From Candidatus Poseidoniaceae archaeon (lineage in GTDB: Archaea; Thermoplasmatota; Poseidoniia; Poseidoniales; Poseidoniaceae), in NCBI GenBank assembly GCA_029250305.1, contig JAQXFM010000157.1, forward strand, positions 1 through 19,899: DNA of 19,899 bases, given 5' to 3'. This document shows positions 1-9,100 of the stretch, one piece after another. Position numbers and translations under genes: made by a program. A model generated the notes under the pieces. It had not been told where the DNA came from. It did not search any database and was given only the letters and a program-made list of their open reading frames with translations. How positions within the stretch are numbered: the stretch's first letter is position 1; each line of letters begins with the position of its first letter.

Positions 1-426
1 GACTGGGCTTTGGTTGGTGATGGCGCAGCGACGCTAGTTGCTTACTTGCTTGCCTTCTCGAATCAAGATGCGGCCCACCACATGAAACGAGGTTGGAAGC
101 AACGTCGATCGGTGAGTGGCGTGGACCGAACGCTTTGGAGCGGTCAAAACCAACTTGCAGACCAAGTTGAGTCAATCGCTCGGACTTTCTTTGAGCGCCA
201 AGGGGCTGTCGAGCAATGGAATCGTCACGGCCTTGAGGGTGAATCAAACCTCATGCTGATTTCATTCGAAGTCGATGGACACCCAGCTTCACTTGGCGTT
301 CGAAACAGCGGTACTCAGGCTAAAATCAGTGTATCATTGCGTCTTTCACCAAACATCAATCCAGCGAGTGCTCCAAATCTCATGGATTCACTGACGAATC
401 TTTTGGATGCAGAAATGAAGGCATGA
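1..426 (+). CDS. C-terminal fragment of a probable phosphohexomutase (phosphomannomutase/phosphoglucomutase family)
   Basis: The frame is open from the first base, so the start lies outside the window; 141 codons remain before TGA. The C-terminal region has RNSGTQAKISVSLRL (Arg encoded at 301-303), which resembles the phosphate-binding loop R-x-SGTE-x-K of domain 4 in alpha-D-phosphohexomutases. The fragment begins with a DGAATLVAYLL stretch like the end of domain 3 in that family (DG-xx-AL). Family members interconvert hexose 1- and 6-phosphates in the cytosol for glycan and nucleotide-sugar synthesis. The usual Glu after SGT is Gln here, which is atypical and leaves substrate and activity open. 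The catalytic serine and metal-binding domains are not in view, so the specific enzyme cannot be named. It is convergent with the next gene, with a 16-nt gap. Confidence 0.6.
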   Translation, partial: DWALVGDGAATLVAYLLAFSNQDAAHHMKRGWKQRRSVSGVDRTLWSGQNQLADQVESIARTFFERQGAVEQWNRHGLEGESNLMLISFEVDGHPASLGVRNSGTQAKISVSLRLSPNINPASAPNLMDSLTNLLDAEMKA

Positions 427-442
427 ACGCCTCATGACCCAA

Positions 443-3400
443 TCACTCGTTGGCCATTTCGCCTTCGAAGGTCTGGGTAAGCCACGTCACGATGCCAAGG
501 AGCGTAGCGGAAGCAAGCAGGATGGCAAACAATCCTGTGACGGAACTGCCTCCAACGAGTACAACTCCGGCAACAATCCATCCGAGCACCAAATCAAGTG
601 CGCCAACAATTCTCCAGCCTTTTCTCAGGGTGAGAATACCGCTGACCCACGACACGGTTGATGCGATGAGGATGAACACAACAGCGTACACGAGGTTTGG
701 GAATCCAAAGCAAGCCAAGAAGAGTAAAATGTGAAGGGCCCACAAACCAGCAGGAAGCCAGAGTCCCATCCGGTTCATGACAGTCCATGCTACAAACCCA
801 ACCGTGATCATGGACATGGCAGAAGCGACAAGGTAGAATGGAACAGCGGTGAAGTTGAGCAGTTCAGGCGCCCATGCCATGATGCCTTGCACCACGACCG
901 GGAAGGTAATCCAAGCCATCAAAGCAGGCGCAGGTTGTTGCCACCATACGCTTCTCCGTGCGGTGAAGACGAGCACCAACAACCCAGCAACTCCGAATGA
1001 AAGCACACAGACGGCGAGGGCCCAAGCACTGCGGCCAGCGGCCCCCCGGTGGTCGCCCATCTCTCGTTGAATTCGCTTCCCTTCGATCCAATCAAAGCCG
1101 AGCACGGCCCCAACAAGCGCCGCCTCAATTCCCATCATTGGAATGCCTGATTCAAACAGGTACTCGTTAAATGGGTCGAAACTGAAGGGGAGAGGCACCT
1201 CGCCGCCAATAAGAAGGCAAATGATGCGGTCCAGCATGGCCAAAAACACAACACCTTCCAATGCATTTGGAAGGCGTAGCCCGAGATCACTTCGTCCAAT
1301 GACGCCCATGCCAGCCATCATCACCAAGCCCCCGAAAAGAACGAGTAAATGCCAAGTATCCTCGAGCACAACGACGGAATTCGAAGCCCTTCCAGCAACG
1401 TGAATCAGTACCAAGCCAGCCATACCTACCGCAATTGGGGACTCAATGCCCATGATATCCGGGAGCCTCAAGCCAATTTCGTTTGCTCGTAACCGGGCTG
1501 CTCCGACAAATAGCATCGAGAGTAAAACTCCGAACAGCAGTGTCATCAGCGTGTTGCCAGAAAGGAATGAAATCACCGTCGTCGCAAGGATCGTGGTCAC
1601 CAAGAACATCATCGTGATGATTGGCTGGTGGTGAATGTCACCAGTTTCAAGGTCGTTTTCTCCAGCCGTACTCCAGTTCTTCGAGCGCTTTCGTTGCTTT
1701 TCAGCAAGTGCCAACAACTCGGTGTCGATCAGTCGCAAGGAGCCTTGGACAGGTCCCGAATCATCAGTCGTCGATGCCTGTGACTGCAAAATGACCCCAC
1801 TGAGCCCGGTCGCCTCACCCGCATTGACCCGCTCGACCACCTCCATGGTACTGTATTCGCTTGCGCTTGTCGAGGCAGCGAGGAATTGTTGCATCCGCTC
1901 TTGCTTTTCTTTGATCCGCGCAAGACGATCATCGCGACGAGCAAGGGCGCGCATACCGGCACGGAATTCCCCTTGAATGGCGAGGTAAGAGCCAGAGACA
2001 ACGAAGGCAATCAAAGCGGTGAGCACGACGAATGTCATTTCGAGGGTGAGTCCAGCCAACGCCATTGTGATGATGAGTCCCAAGGCTGCAAAGGCAGGCG
2101 GGAGGAGTTTTTCGAGCGTCACTGCTCGTTGAAGGTACAAGACGAGGGCGACGAGCCCAACGCCTGTTAAGACTAACAAATTCAATTCTGGGGAAAGCAT
2201 ACTCTTCGCTCCAGTCAACTCAACGTTCGTAATCGGCTCAAGGCTGATGACGATGTAGAACGCTGCGATGAATCCCAGCATCAATGTCAGCAACCGCCCA
2301 GGAAGCGCTTCCGTCATTTCCAGTTCCGCGAGGCTTGTGCCGTCCTTTCTTCGACGATCGGTAGCGAGCAGCATCAAACCACATGCTGCGACCATAATCA
2401 TGGCCCAGAATGCCGACTGTCCATAACGCCAAACGAGGATTAAGGCGAAGACACCCCAGACCGTCATCAAACTACGCGGTTTTCCAAGATGCCTACCACG
2501 CCAAACCATCAACGCATGACCGATGAGTAAGAGTCCCATCGCCGCCAACAGCCCGGGCATAGGGAGCGCTCCGGGCCGAGTGATGCCCCAGATGACGGCA
2601 ACTGAAAGAATGAAGCTGAGGTTCCACAATTTGGCGAACCCAGAGTCACGGAAACGAGCGCCAACTTCAGAGGCTCCAGCAAGCCTTGCTGCCAGATTGA
2701 GTCCAGTTTCTCCATGGTGGACATTGACGCTGATTTGCTGCACGATGAGCACACACAACCAAGCGGCAAGGTCGATTTCATCAATTGAGATTGGAATGAG
2801 GTCCATTGATACAACCCTTGATTCAACATCGCTTGCGAAGAACATTAACCACACCCATGGGGCAAGCACAGCCGTGCCTGCAATCGATGGTGAATCACGC
2901 TGGATGGCTAACCACGACAGACCGACCCATACCACGCCTTGGGAGACGAGCAAAAGGCGACCGTTGCCATCCGCTTCACCGGCAGGAATTAGCAACGTCA
3001 AGAGCACGACAATCACAGTGCCCCCCATCCACAGAACATGGTCTGAAACTGAGGTTTGGTTTCGCAGGAGTGCGGCGGCCGTGAGCACTGCGGTCACCGC
3101 TGCATAGAGGCTGTACGGGCTCAACCCTGCGGGTAATTCAACCTCGAACGCTTCTGAGGTCAACAAGGCCAGGCCAATCAGCATCACTGGTGCTGGATAG
3201 AGGATGAAAGGTGCGAGATCCTTCAGATGGACGCCTCTCACCACAAGGTATGATGCGCTGAAGGCCGAAACCAACAGAAGCAATTGCGCCAATGCATATC
3301 CGGTCTCAAGACGGTTCGCAGCGATGGCCAAAAGTGCGCCAATCATACCGAGGCCAACAGAAACAGACCACAAAGCAGGTTTGCCAAGTCCAAGGGCCTT

Positions 3401-4528
3401 GAGTGCGTCGGAGAACCAATTTTCAGCCTTGACAAAGGAAGCAGCCACAACAGCGTTGGTTGCTGTTACACCTGCCATCAAGAGGAACAGCAACAATTCA
3501 TCATCAAATCGAACGAGTTCCACTCCGAAAAACGACCAATCATTGGAGAGGGCGTGAACACCAACCCAGAGGTAGGAGGAAGCAATGCCCAAGCTCGCCA
3601 AGTTACCAGAGCGACGCATGAAGGCAAGCCCGTGCATCAACAGGGTACCAATTCCCACCATTGCAGCAACACCCACTTCGCCGTACAACGCTCCTGCAGC
3701 GCTACCGACGATGAGTAAAATCAGGGTTGCTTGCGCAGCAATTGCATCTTCGTCATGGCGTTGAGCAATGAATATGTTTCCACCGACAACGGCCAACATG
3801 CCGAGTCCGAGTGTTTCATTTGCGCCAAGTGGTGATGCATCGAACCATCCCCAGTGCCATGAATCAAGGATCAATCCGTAAAACAATTTCATCGATATGA
3901 TGACCCAAGTAACGCCAAGCAATCGCATCGATGGTTTTGGAATCCAACGCTCGCCGAGGTACAACCCGAACACCCCCATCGAGAACAAACCAAGGCCGCT
4001 CAACTCAGGGGGTAAGACAGTTCCAACAACAGCACCAATGGCAGACCAAACGGTCACCATTGCCACGAGTAATCCGAGCCCAAGTCGCCGTTCACCGTGA
4101 ACAGCGAGGTCTTCCACACTGTCCAATTCCGGTGCAGATTGAACAGTTCCGTCCCGTTGAACCGCCCCCGGCTCGTTGCTTTCTTCATCGCCCTTCGAGA
4201 ACAATGACACGATTTCACCAACGGCTTCGTCAACCTCTTCCACTGGCTGAATTCGAATTGATTCGGGTTGCTCGTCAACCTCATTTGAGGCGACCATGAA
4301 TGAGCCGAGATCCATGCCCCGTGGCCGCTGGAAGTCGCGCTTCCTAAGCACATCATCACGCGGAGGGCTCGAGCCGGCCCCCTCGTTGCGCTCCTCGGCC
4401 ATGCACTTGCTCTTGTTCGCCTCCTTGAATGCTTTCTCACGAATCTCGGCGGAGGCGGGCGTTTTCCTGTCGGTTTCTTTTCCTTCAACCCGAATCGATA
4501 GGCGCGGCTCCACTGCCCCGCTATCCAT
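443..4528 (-). CDS. Giant polytopic membrane protein of unknown function
   Basis: I do not recognise the family. The 1361-residue protein has a charged, acidic and presumably cytosolic N-terminal tail (about residues 1-145). About 23-24 hydrophobic helices follow, then a hydrophilic loop at about residues 850-965 rich in Arg/Lys/Glu and Ser/Thr, then another 12-14 helices to the C-terminus. I count roughly 35-38 membrane segments by eye. There is no signal peptide, no P-loop, and no glycosyltransferase or protease motif that I can see. Such size could suit a transporter, a polymer or lipid flippase, or a tandemly expanded scaffold, but none of these is supported by motifs. The start is uncertain: in-frame ATGs also lie at residues 43 (4402), 72 (4315) and 78 (4297). 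A GGAGG lies 17 nt before the codon-43 ATG, and the likely promoter sits almost on top of the 4528 start, so a shorter protein is plausible. It is divergent from pckA and convergent with the upstream-strand mutase gene. Confidence 0.85.
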   Translation of the reverse strand: MDSGAVEPRLSIRVEGKETDRKTPASAEIREKAFKEANKSKCMAEERNEGAGSSPPRDDVLRKRDFQRPRGMDLGSFMVASNEVDEQPESIRIQPVEEVDEAVGEIVSLFSKGDEESNEPGAVQRDGTVQSAPELDSVEDLAVHGERRLGLGLLVAMVTVWSAIGAVVGTVLPPELSGLGLFSMGVFGLYLGERWIPKPSMRLLGVTWVIISMKLFYGLILDSWHWGWFDASPLGANETLGLGMLAVVGGNIFIAQRHDEDAIAAQATLILLIVGSAAGALYGEVGVAAMVGIGTLLMHGLAFMRRSGNLASLGIASSYLWVGVHALSNDWSFFGVELVRFDDELLLFLLMAGVTATNAVVAASFVKAENWFSDALKALGLGKPALWSVSVGLGMIGALLAIAANRLETGYALAQLLLLVSAFSASYLVVRGVHLKDLAPFILYPAPVMLIGLALLTSEAFEVELPAGLSPYSLYAAVTAVLTAAALLRNQTSVSDHVLWMGGTVIVVLLTLLIPAGEADGNGRLLLVSQGVVWVGLSWLAIQRDSPSIAGTAVLAPWVWLMFFASDVESRVVSMDLIPISIDEIDLAAWLCVLIVQQISVNVHHGETGLNLAARLAGASEVGARFRDSGFAKLWNLSFILSVAVIWGITRPGALPMPGLLAAMGLLLIGHALMVWRGRHLGKPRSLMTVWGVFALILVWRYGQSAFWAMIMVAACGLMLLATDRRRKDGTSLAELEMTEALPGRLLTLMLGFIAAFYIVISLEPITNVELTGAKSMLSPELNLLVLTGVGLVALVLYLQRAVTLEKLLPPAFAALGLIITMALAGLTLEMTFVVLTALIAFVVSGSYLAIQGEFRAGMRALARRDDRLARIKEKQERMQQFLAASTSASEYSTMEVVERVNAGEATGLSGVILQSQASTTDDSGPVQGSLRLIDTELLALAEKQRKRSKNWSTAGENDLETGDIHHQPIITMMFLVTTILATTVISFLSGNTLMTLLFGVLLSMLFVGAARLRANEIGLRLPDIMGIESPIAVGMAGLVLIHVAGRASNSVVVLEDTWHLLVLFGGLVMMAGMGVIGRSDLGLRLPNALEGVVFLAMLDRIICLLIGGEVPLPFSFDPFNEYLFESGIPMMGIEAALVGAVLGFDWIEGKRIQREMGDHRGAAGRSAWALAVCVLSFGVAGLLVLVFTARRSVWWQQPAPALMAWITFPVVVQGIMAWAPELLNFTAVPFYLVASAMSMITVGFVAWTVMNRMGLWLPAGLWALHILLFLACFGFPNLVYAVVFILIASTVSWVSGILTLRKGWRIVGALDLVLGWIVAGVVLVGGSSVTGLFAILLASATLLGIVTWLTQTFEGEMANE

Positions 4529-4533
4529 AGGGG

Positions 4534-4541
4534 AAAATTAT
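4534..4541. promoter_or_regulatory. TATA-like element in the membrane protein/pckA divergent gap
   Basis: AAAATTAT is the only AT-rich core in the 61-nt divergent gap. On the plus strand it predicts a transcription start near 4563 and a leader of about 27 nt for pckA. No good Shine-Dalgarno lies directly before the pckA ATG. Read on the minus strand (ATAATTTT) it would start transcripts near 4511, downstream of the longest possible ATG of the membrane gene, which favours an internal start there. This is inferred from the usual archaeal TATA spacing of about 25 nt. Confidence 0.35.
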
Positions 4542-4589
4542 CAATTGTCCAACCAAAAGGGACAAAGAGGGCCTGTGGAACGCTACGGC

Positions 4590-6188
4590 ATGGCCGACGC
4601 CCATGGGACTCCCACAGGGGACCTTTCTTCGTACGGAATCACCCCCGCTGGTGAAGTCTACTGGAACCAAGCTGCACCGACCCTGATTGAACTCGCCGTC
4701 GCCAGAGGCGAAGGTGTGTACAGCGCTCATAAGGCTCTCGTCACCGAGACCGGCGAGCGAACTGGTCGTTCACCAAATGACAAGTTCATCGTCGACGAAC
4801 CATCGACGACTGGTGACATCAACTGGGGCGATGTCAACGTCTCGACAGATGCTGAAACCTTTGTCCGCATGCGAGCCAAGGTGGTTGAATACCTCTCGTC
4901 CAAGGACGCACTCTTCGTCCAAGATTTGTACTGCGGCGCAGACTTCAGCGAAGCCCTTCCGATTCGAGTCGTGAACCACAATGCTTGGCACAACGCCTTC
5001 GCACGAAACATGTTCATCCGTCCGAGTGAGGAGCAACTCCAACACCACACGCCCGAATTCACAGTGCTTCACGCACCACACTTCGAAGCAAGTCCTGAGG
5101 ACGGATTGAACTCTCACTGCTTTGTCATCGTCAACTACGCTGCGAAAGAAGTCATCATCGGCGGAACACGCTATGCTGGCGAAATTAAGAAGTCCATCTT
5201 CTCAGTGATGAACCTCATTCTTCCAAAGAAAGGCATTCTCCCAATGCACTGCTCAGCCAACACAACGGGCGAAAACACAGCGATTTTCTTCGGCCTTTCC
5301 GGAACCGGAAAAACGACGCTCTCAGCAGATCCAAAGCGTGCGCTGATCGGCGACGATGAGCACGGTTGGGGTGCAAACGGTGTGTTCAACTTCGAAGGCG
5401 GCTGCTATGCAAAACTGATTGATTTGTCCGAAGAAGACGAGCCTGCCATCTTCGGCACCACTCGCAAATTCGGGACTGTTCTCGAAAACATCGTGATGGA
5501 CAGCGAAGGCGTCCCTGACTTCACTGACACGAGTAAAACCCAAAACACACGTGGCTCGTACCCGATTGAATTCATCGAAAACCGCACCCTTGATTCGAAG
5601 GGCGGGCATCCACAAAATGTGATTTTCCTCACCTGTGATGCGTTTGGTGTCCTCCCACCAATTTCTCGATTGACCCCCGACCAAGCGGCCTACCACTTTA
5701 TCTCCGGATACACGGCAAAGGTTGCGGGCACCGAAGTGGGTGTCAAGGAACCACAAGCCACCTTCTCAGCTTGCTTTGGTGAACCATTCATGCCAATGCA
5801 CCCAGGCGTCTATGCAGATCTCCTCTCCTCCAAGATGGCGGAGCACGGAGCAACTGCTTGGCTCATCAACACTGGTTGGTCCGGTGGCGCCTATGGGGTC
5901 GGAAGCCGAATGAAAATCCGCCACACCCGTGCCATGCTTAACGCTGCTTTGGATGGCGACCTCGACGTTGTAGAATACATCAAAGACGAGCGCTTTGGCT
6001 TTGAAGTGCCAATGGAATGCCCAAATGTTCCATCCGAAGTGCTCCAACCTCGCAGCACATGGGATGACAAGCAAGCGTTCGACGCAACCGCTGACAAACT
6101 CGCTGCAATGTTCAACGAAAACTTCGCTCGCTACGCTGAAGGCGTTTCCGAAGCCGTGAACGCATCTGCGCCTTCACCACTTGTGTGA
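4590..6188 (+). CDS. pckA: Phosphoenolpyruvate carboxykinase (ATP), EC 4.1.1.49
   Basis: This cytosolic enzyme converts oxaloacetate and ATP to PEP, CO2 and ADP, the entry to gluconeogenesis. The 532-residue protein matches the usual ATP-type length (about 530-540). Visible motifs are the kinase-1a P-loop GLSGTGKTTLS (G235; Lys241), the metal site LIGDDEHGW, GGCYAKLIDLS, NTRGSYPIEF, TCDAFGVLPPISRL and NTGWSGGAYGVGSRMKI. The N-terminal part has YGITPAGEVYWN and TGERTGRSPNDKF, both typical. I chose ATG 4590 because the family homology begins just after it. The frame stays open to 4296, but those 98 codons overlap the opposite-strand gene and are not PEPCK-like; a GTG at 4575 is a minor alternative. 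The stop TGA directly abuts the stop of polC on the other strand. ATP-type rather than GTP-type PEPCK is notable in an archaeon and may point to bacterial ancestry (inference). Confidence 0.97.
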   Translation: MADAHGTPTGDLSSYGITPAGEVYWNQAAPTLIELAVARGEGVYSAHKALVTETGERTGRSPNDKFIVDEPSTTGDINWGDVNVSTDAETFVRMRAKVVEYLSSKDALFVQDLYCGADFSEALPIRVVNHNAWHNAFARNMFIRPSEEQLQHHTPEFTVLHAPHFEASPEDGLNSHCFVIVNYAAKEVIIGGTRYAGEIKKSIFSVMNLILPKKGILPMHCSANTTGENTAIFFGLSGTGKTTLSADPKRALIGDDEHGWGANGVFNFEGGCYAKLIDLSEEDEPAIFGTTRKFGTVLENIVMDSEGVPDFTDTSKTQNTRGSYPIEFIENRTLDSKGGHPQNVIFLTCDAFGVLPPISRLTPDQAAYHFISGYTAKVAGTEVGVKEPQATFSACFGEPFMPMHPGVYADLLSSKMAEHGATAWLINTGWSGGAYGVGSRMKIRHTRAMLNAALDGDLDVVEYIKDERFGFEVPMECPNVPSEVLQPRSTWDDKQAFDATADKLAAMFNENFARYAEGVSEAVNASAPSPLV

Positions 6189-9100
6189 TCACAAAAAGTC
6201 ACTCAGCGAGAGTTGCTTAGCCCGGTCGTTGTTGAACAGCGAATCGACACTATCGGCCAACCATTCGACGTTCTGTTTGGTGTACGTGTCCACGCCATAG
6301 GTTGCCATAACGTGCTTTGTGACCTTGATGTACTTTCGAACCGCACCTTCGGAGACTGTGAGGGCTAGTTTCCCTCCACATAACCCACCTTCTGATTTGG
6401 CAACCCCAACGCTTGCAAGCCCTTGGCCAGAACTCTTCTTCGGCTGAATGCAAACGCCTGCAATCGGCATCCTGCGGTAGGAATGGGCGCATTTCAGGCA
6501 CCGCACCTTCTGCCGCGCATAGGCATTCATGTTCCCACGCAAGTCGGGTAAAAAGTGCGACCGAACCACGCTTGAAGCAACGGTTCTGACATCGACGCCT
6601 CGCAATTTGTGCCCGAGGTCGAGTTGCCCATTCATTTTGTCAATCATGGTGTCAAGGGTCTTGTAAGCAGAAAGCGCCGGTCCTGCATCAATTGCATCAC
6701 AATCATGCGTGTATCCATACCCGCGGACTGCGGCGATGCTTCCAAGCCGCCGTTCGACAAAATCCATTCTATTAGCGATGGTCTTCGGGTGGGGTTGATC
6801 CAATGTCGTCTCGTAGAAATCCCGTTCATAGAACCAACCTGAGTCGACGTTGAGCGCTTCTTTGTCCACTTCGGTGGGGTTCAGTCGAGTCGTCAAGACA
6901 AGTGGAGCATCCATTAACCCACCACGATTTGCAGGAAGGATTTCTCTGCTGAAATTCAGCAAACCATCCATGAGGAGCATGATTGCATCTTCATCACCAT
7001 CGCAGTTCCTTCGCTTTGCTGCGTGGAACAACGGGTGGGCATAGCCACCTGAGCAGTCAGCCCAACCGATGATTCTGCTCAACACTCCACCTGAGGTGTG
7101 AGGGGCAAGGGCGCAGATGAGGTGGCCGACCAAATCGTCTGGCGTGTTCACGTTGTAATACGGCTCCATGCCGTAGTAGCGAACAAGCAATTCGTCAATG
7201 AACTTGGCAGTTCGAACAAAGAATTCACCGGCATTCTTGGCCACAATGAAGTCTTGGGGAAAAATTTCCAACATCTGCTCATCGCTTTCAAGAGGGTTTC
7301 CTTCTACATCGTGGGTGTAACCAAGCGATTCGATTGTTTGCCATGTGACGCCAATTTCACGGGGCGTGAAATGAGTCACAGGTACATCGCTCATATCGAA
7401 ACGAACGGTTCCATCGCGGAACACTGGCAGTTGGAATTTTGCTCTTAGCAATCCTTTTTCGATGGCTTCTGGAGTTTGATCCCTCGAGGCAATTTTCTTC
7501 ATGCATTTGACCGTCCGAGGAATTCGGTCCATGCCTAATCGGATTCGTGCATCTTCGAGAATGGTGTCCAAACGAACCGATTGGATTTCGCCACGGCGGC
7601 GTCTGTTGCTGTTTTCAGATTCACGCATGGCGGTGCGCCCTCGGCAATTTACGCCGACGCGCCCCTCACCGTGATCGTCCAATAATCGGTGGTGGCAGAC
7701 GACAAATGGGGACTCCTTGCCGCATTTCTTGCACACCCTCCGCCCCATTTGCACACGAATGGTTTGTTTTTCAGCTGCGATGGCCATCAGGCGTTGGTTG
7801 CCGCCAGTCAAGTCGATCGGGAACAGGGCGTGAGTCATTGGGCTCATGACACGAGGTGCGGCTTTTTCTGGCCGGCCCATTCGACACCCAACTCGTACAG
7901 GGGCAGAGTGTTCCCATCGCAGTTCCGATATTTTTCTGACTTGAATCAAAATCCCATCAACGGCGTGATCGTCTTCGTTCACTTGAGCAGCAAGGTACTG
8001 CTCTGGGTTGTCAGGGCCCGGGTCGGGTACTTGCTCTGCGGCGTTGCGACCGACTTCATCAGTTTCAGCAATGCCAAGCCCGCGCTGACGTGCATCGGTT
8101 TCAGCAGCAATTCGAACGGTTGCTCTCGCTTCTTTCAACTCCTTCAAACGCTTTCGTTCCTCGGTGAGGACGATGTGGGCTTGCTTGAGTTCCTCAATGC
8201 GTGCTTCGAATCTCGAGCGAGCATCAACGATTCTCAATGGCTTCTCGCCTTCGAAACTGAACCCAAACCCATCCAGAACGGCCGGCCAACCTGATGTGAT
8301 GACAAGGTCGTCACCATCATGGTGGTGTGCAAGACCAAGAATCATCGCAATACCTTTTGCCATGCCGTGTTGAATGAGGGTCCATGCCTCGAGCGTTTCC
8401 CCACCAAATAGAGTCGGAAGTGGACGCATTTCGTGGCCAGGGATGACATGTGCGCTCAAATCATCGATGCGTTCTGGCCGTAAGACATCCATTGCTTCCG
8501 CATTCCAACCTCTGACGCCATCAGCGATTCGCAGTTGCCTTGCCTCAGGCTTTGGAAGGGCATTGAGTCCATCTTCAGCGGCGATGATTCCGTGCTTCGA
8601 TGTGCCAAAGTCCTCGATGGTCGCTTGCTCGAGCAGGGTGAGTGTGCTTGGAACCCATTCCAAAGGAAGGTCAAGGAACCAAGGGTTGTGAGGGGGAGGG
8701 AGGGATGTCTTGTATCGAACGGCAATCGCTTTTGCTTGCTCCCAGTTTGGTCGTTGATGGCGAAGGAATTCATGCCAGCGCCTGCGAACATGGAATTGCG
8801 CATTCGGATCTTCTGCGTCTTCAGGATGAACGCCCGGTGTGCCTGAGGGCGCTTCACTGCGTTCCACATTCATGAGTCCAAGCAGTCGATCAACTTCGGC
8901 TTCATCTGGGAGTTCTTCAAGCAGATCACTTGCCCACCAGTCATCGCAATACCCTGCAGGAACGAGGTTCTTGTTGTTCTCCATGAATTCTCCGTAGCCA
9001 AGAACTAATTCCCCATTATCCCATACAGATCCGACCTTTGACCGAACCAAAGCGAAGCTTGAGGCATCATCCAATCGAAGGAACCGGCCATCGTTGAGCA

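Noticed and set aside
434..1976. Series of plus-strand frames inside the giant membrane protein gene
   Set aside because: They are short, overlap each other in different frames, and their products have no hydrophobic or domain pattern; the minus-strand frame is continuous with strong membrane character.
4296..4589. 98-codon N-terminal extension of pckA
   Set aside because: It overlaps the opposite-strand membrane gene, has no PEPCK likeness, and the family N-terminus begins just after ATG 4590.
7002..7010. Possible intein in polC at the CDGDED site
   Set aside because: The catalytic segment is continuous on both sides and no intein splicing motifs or endonuclease block are present.
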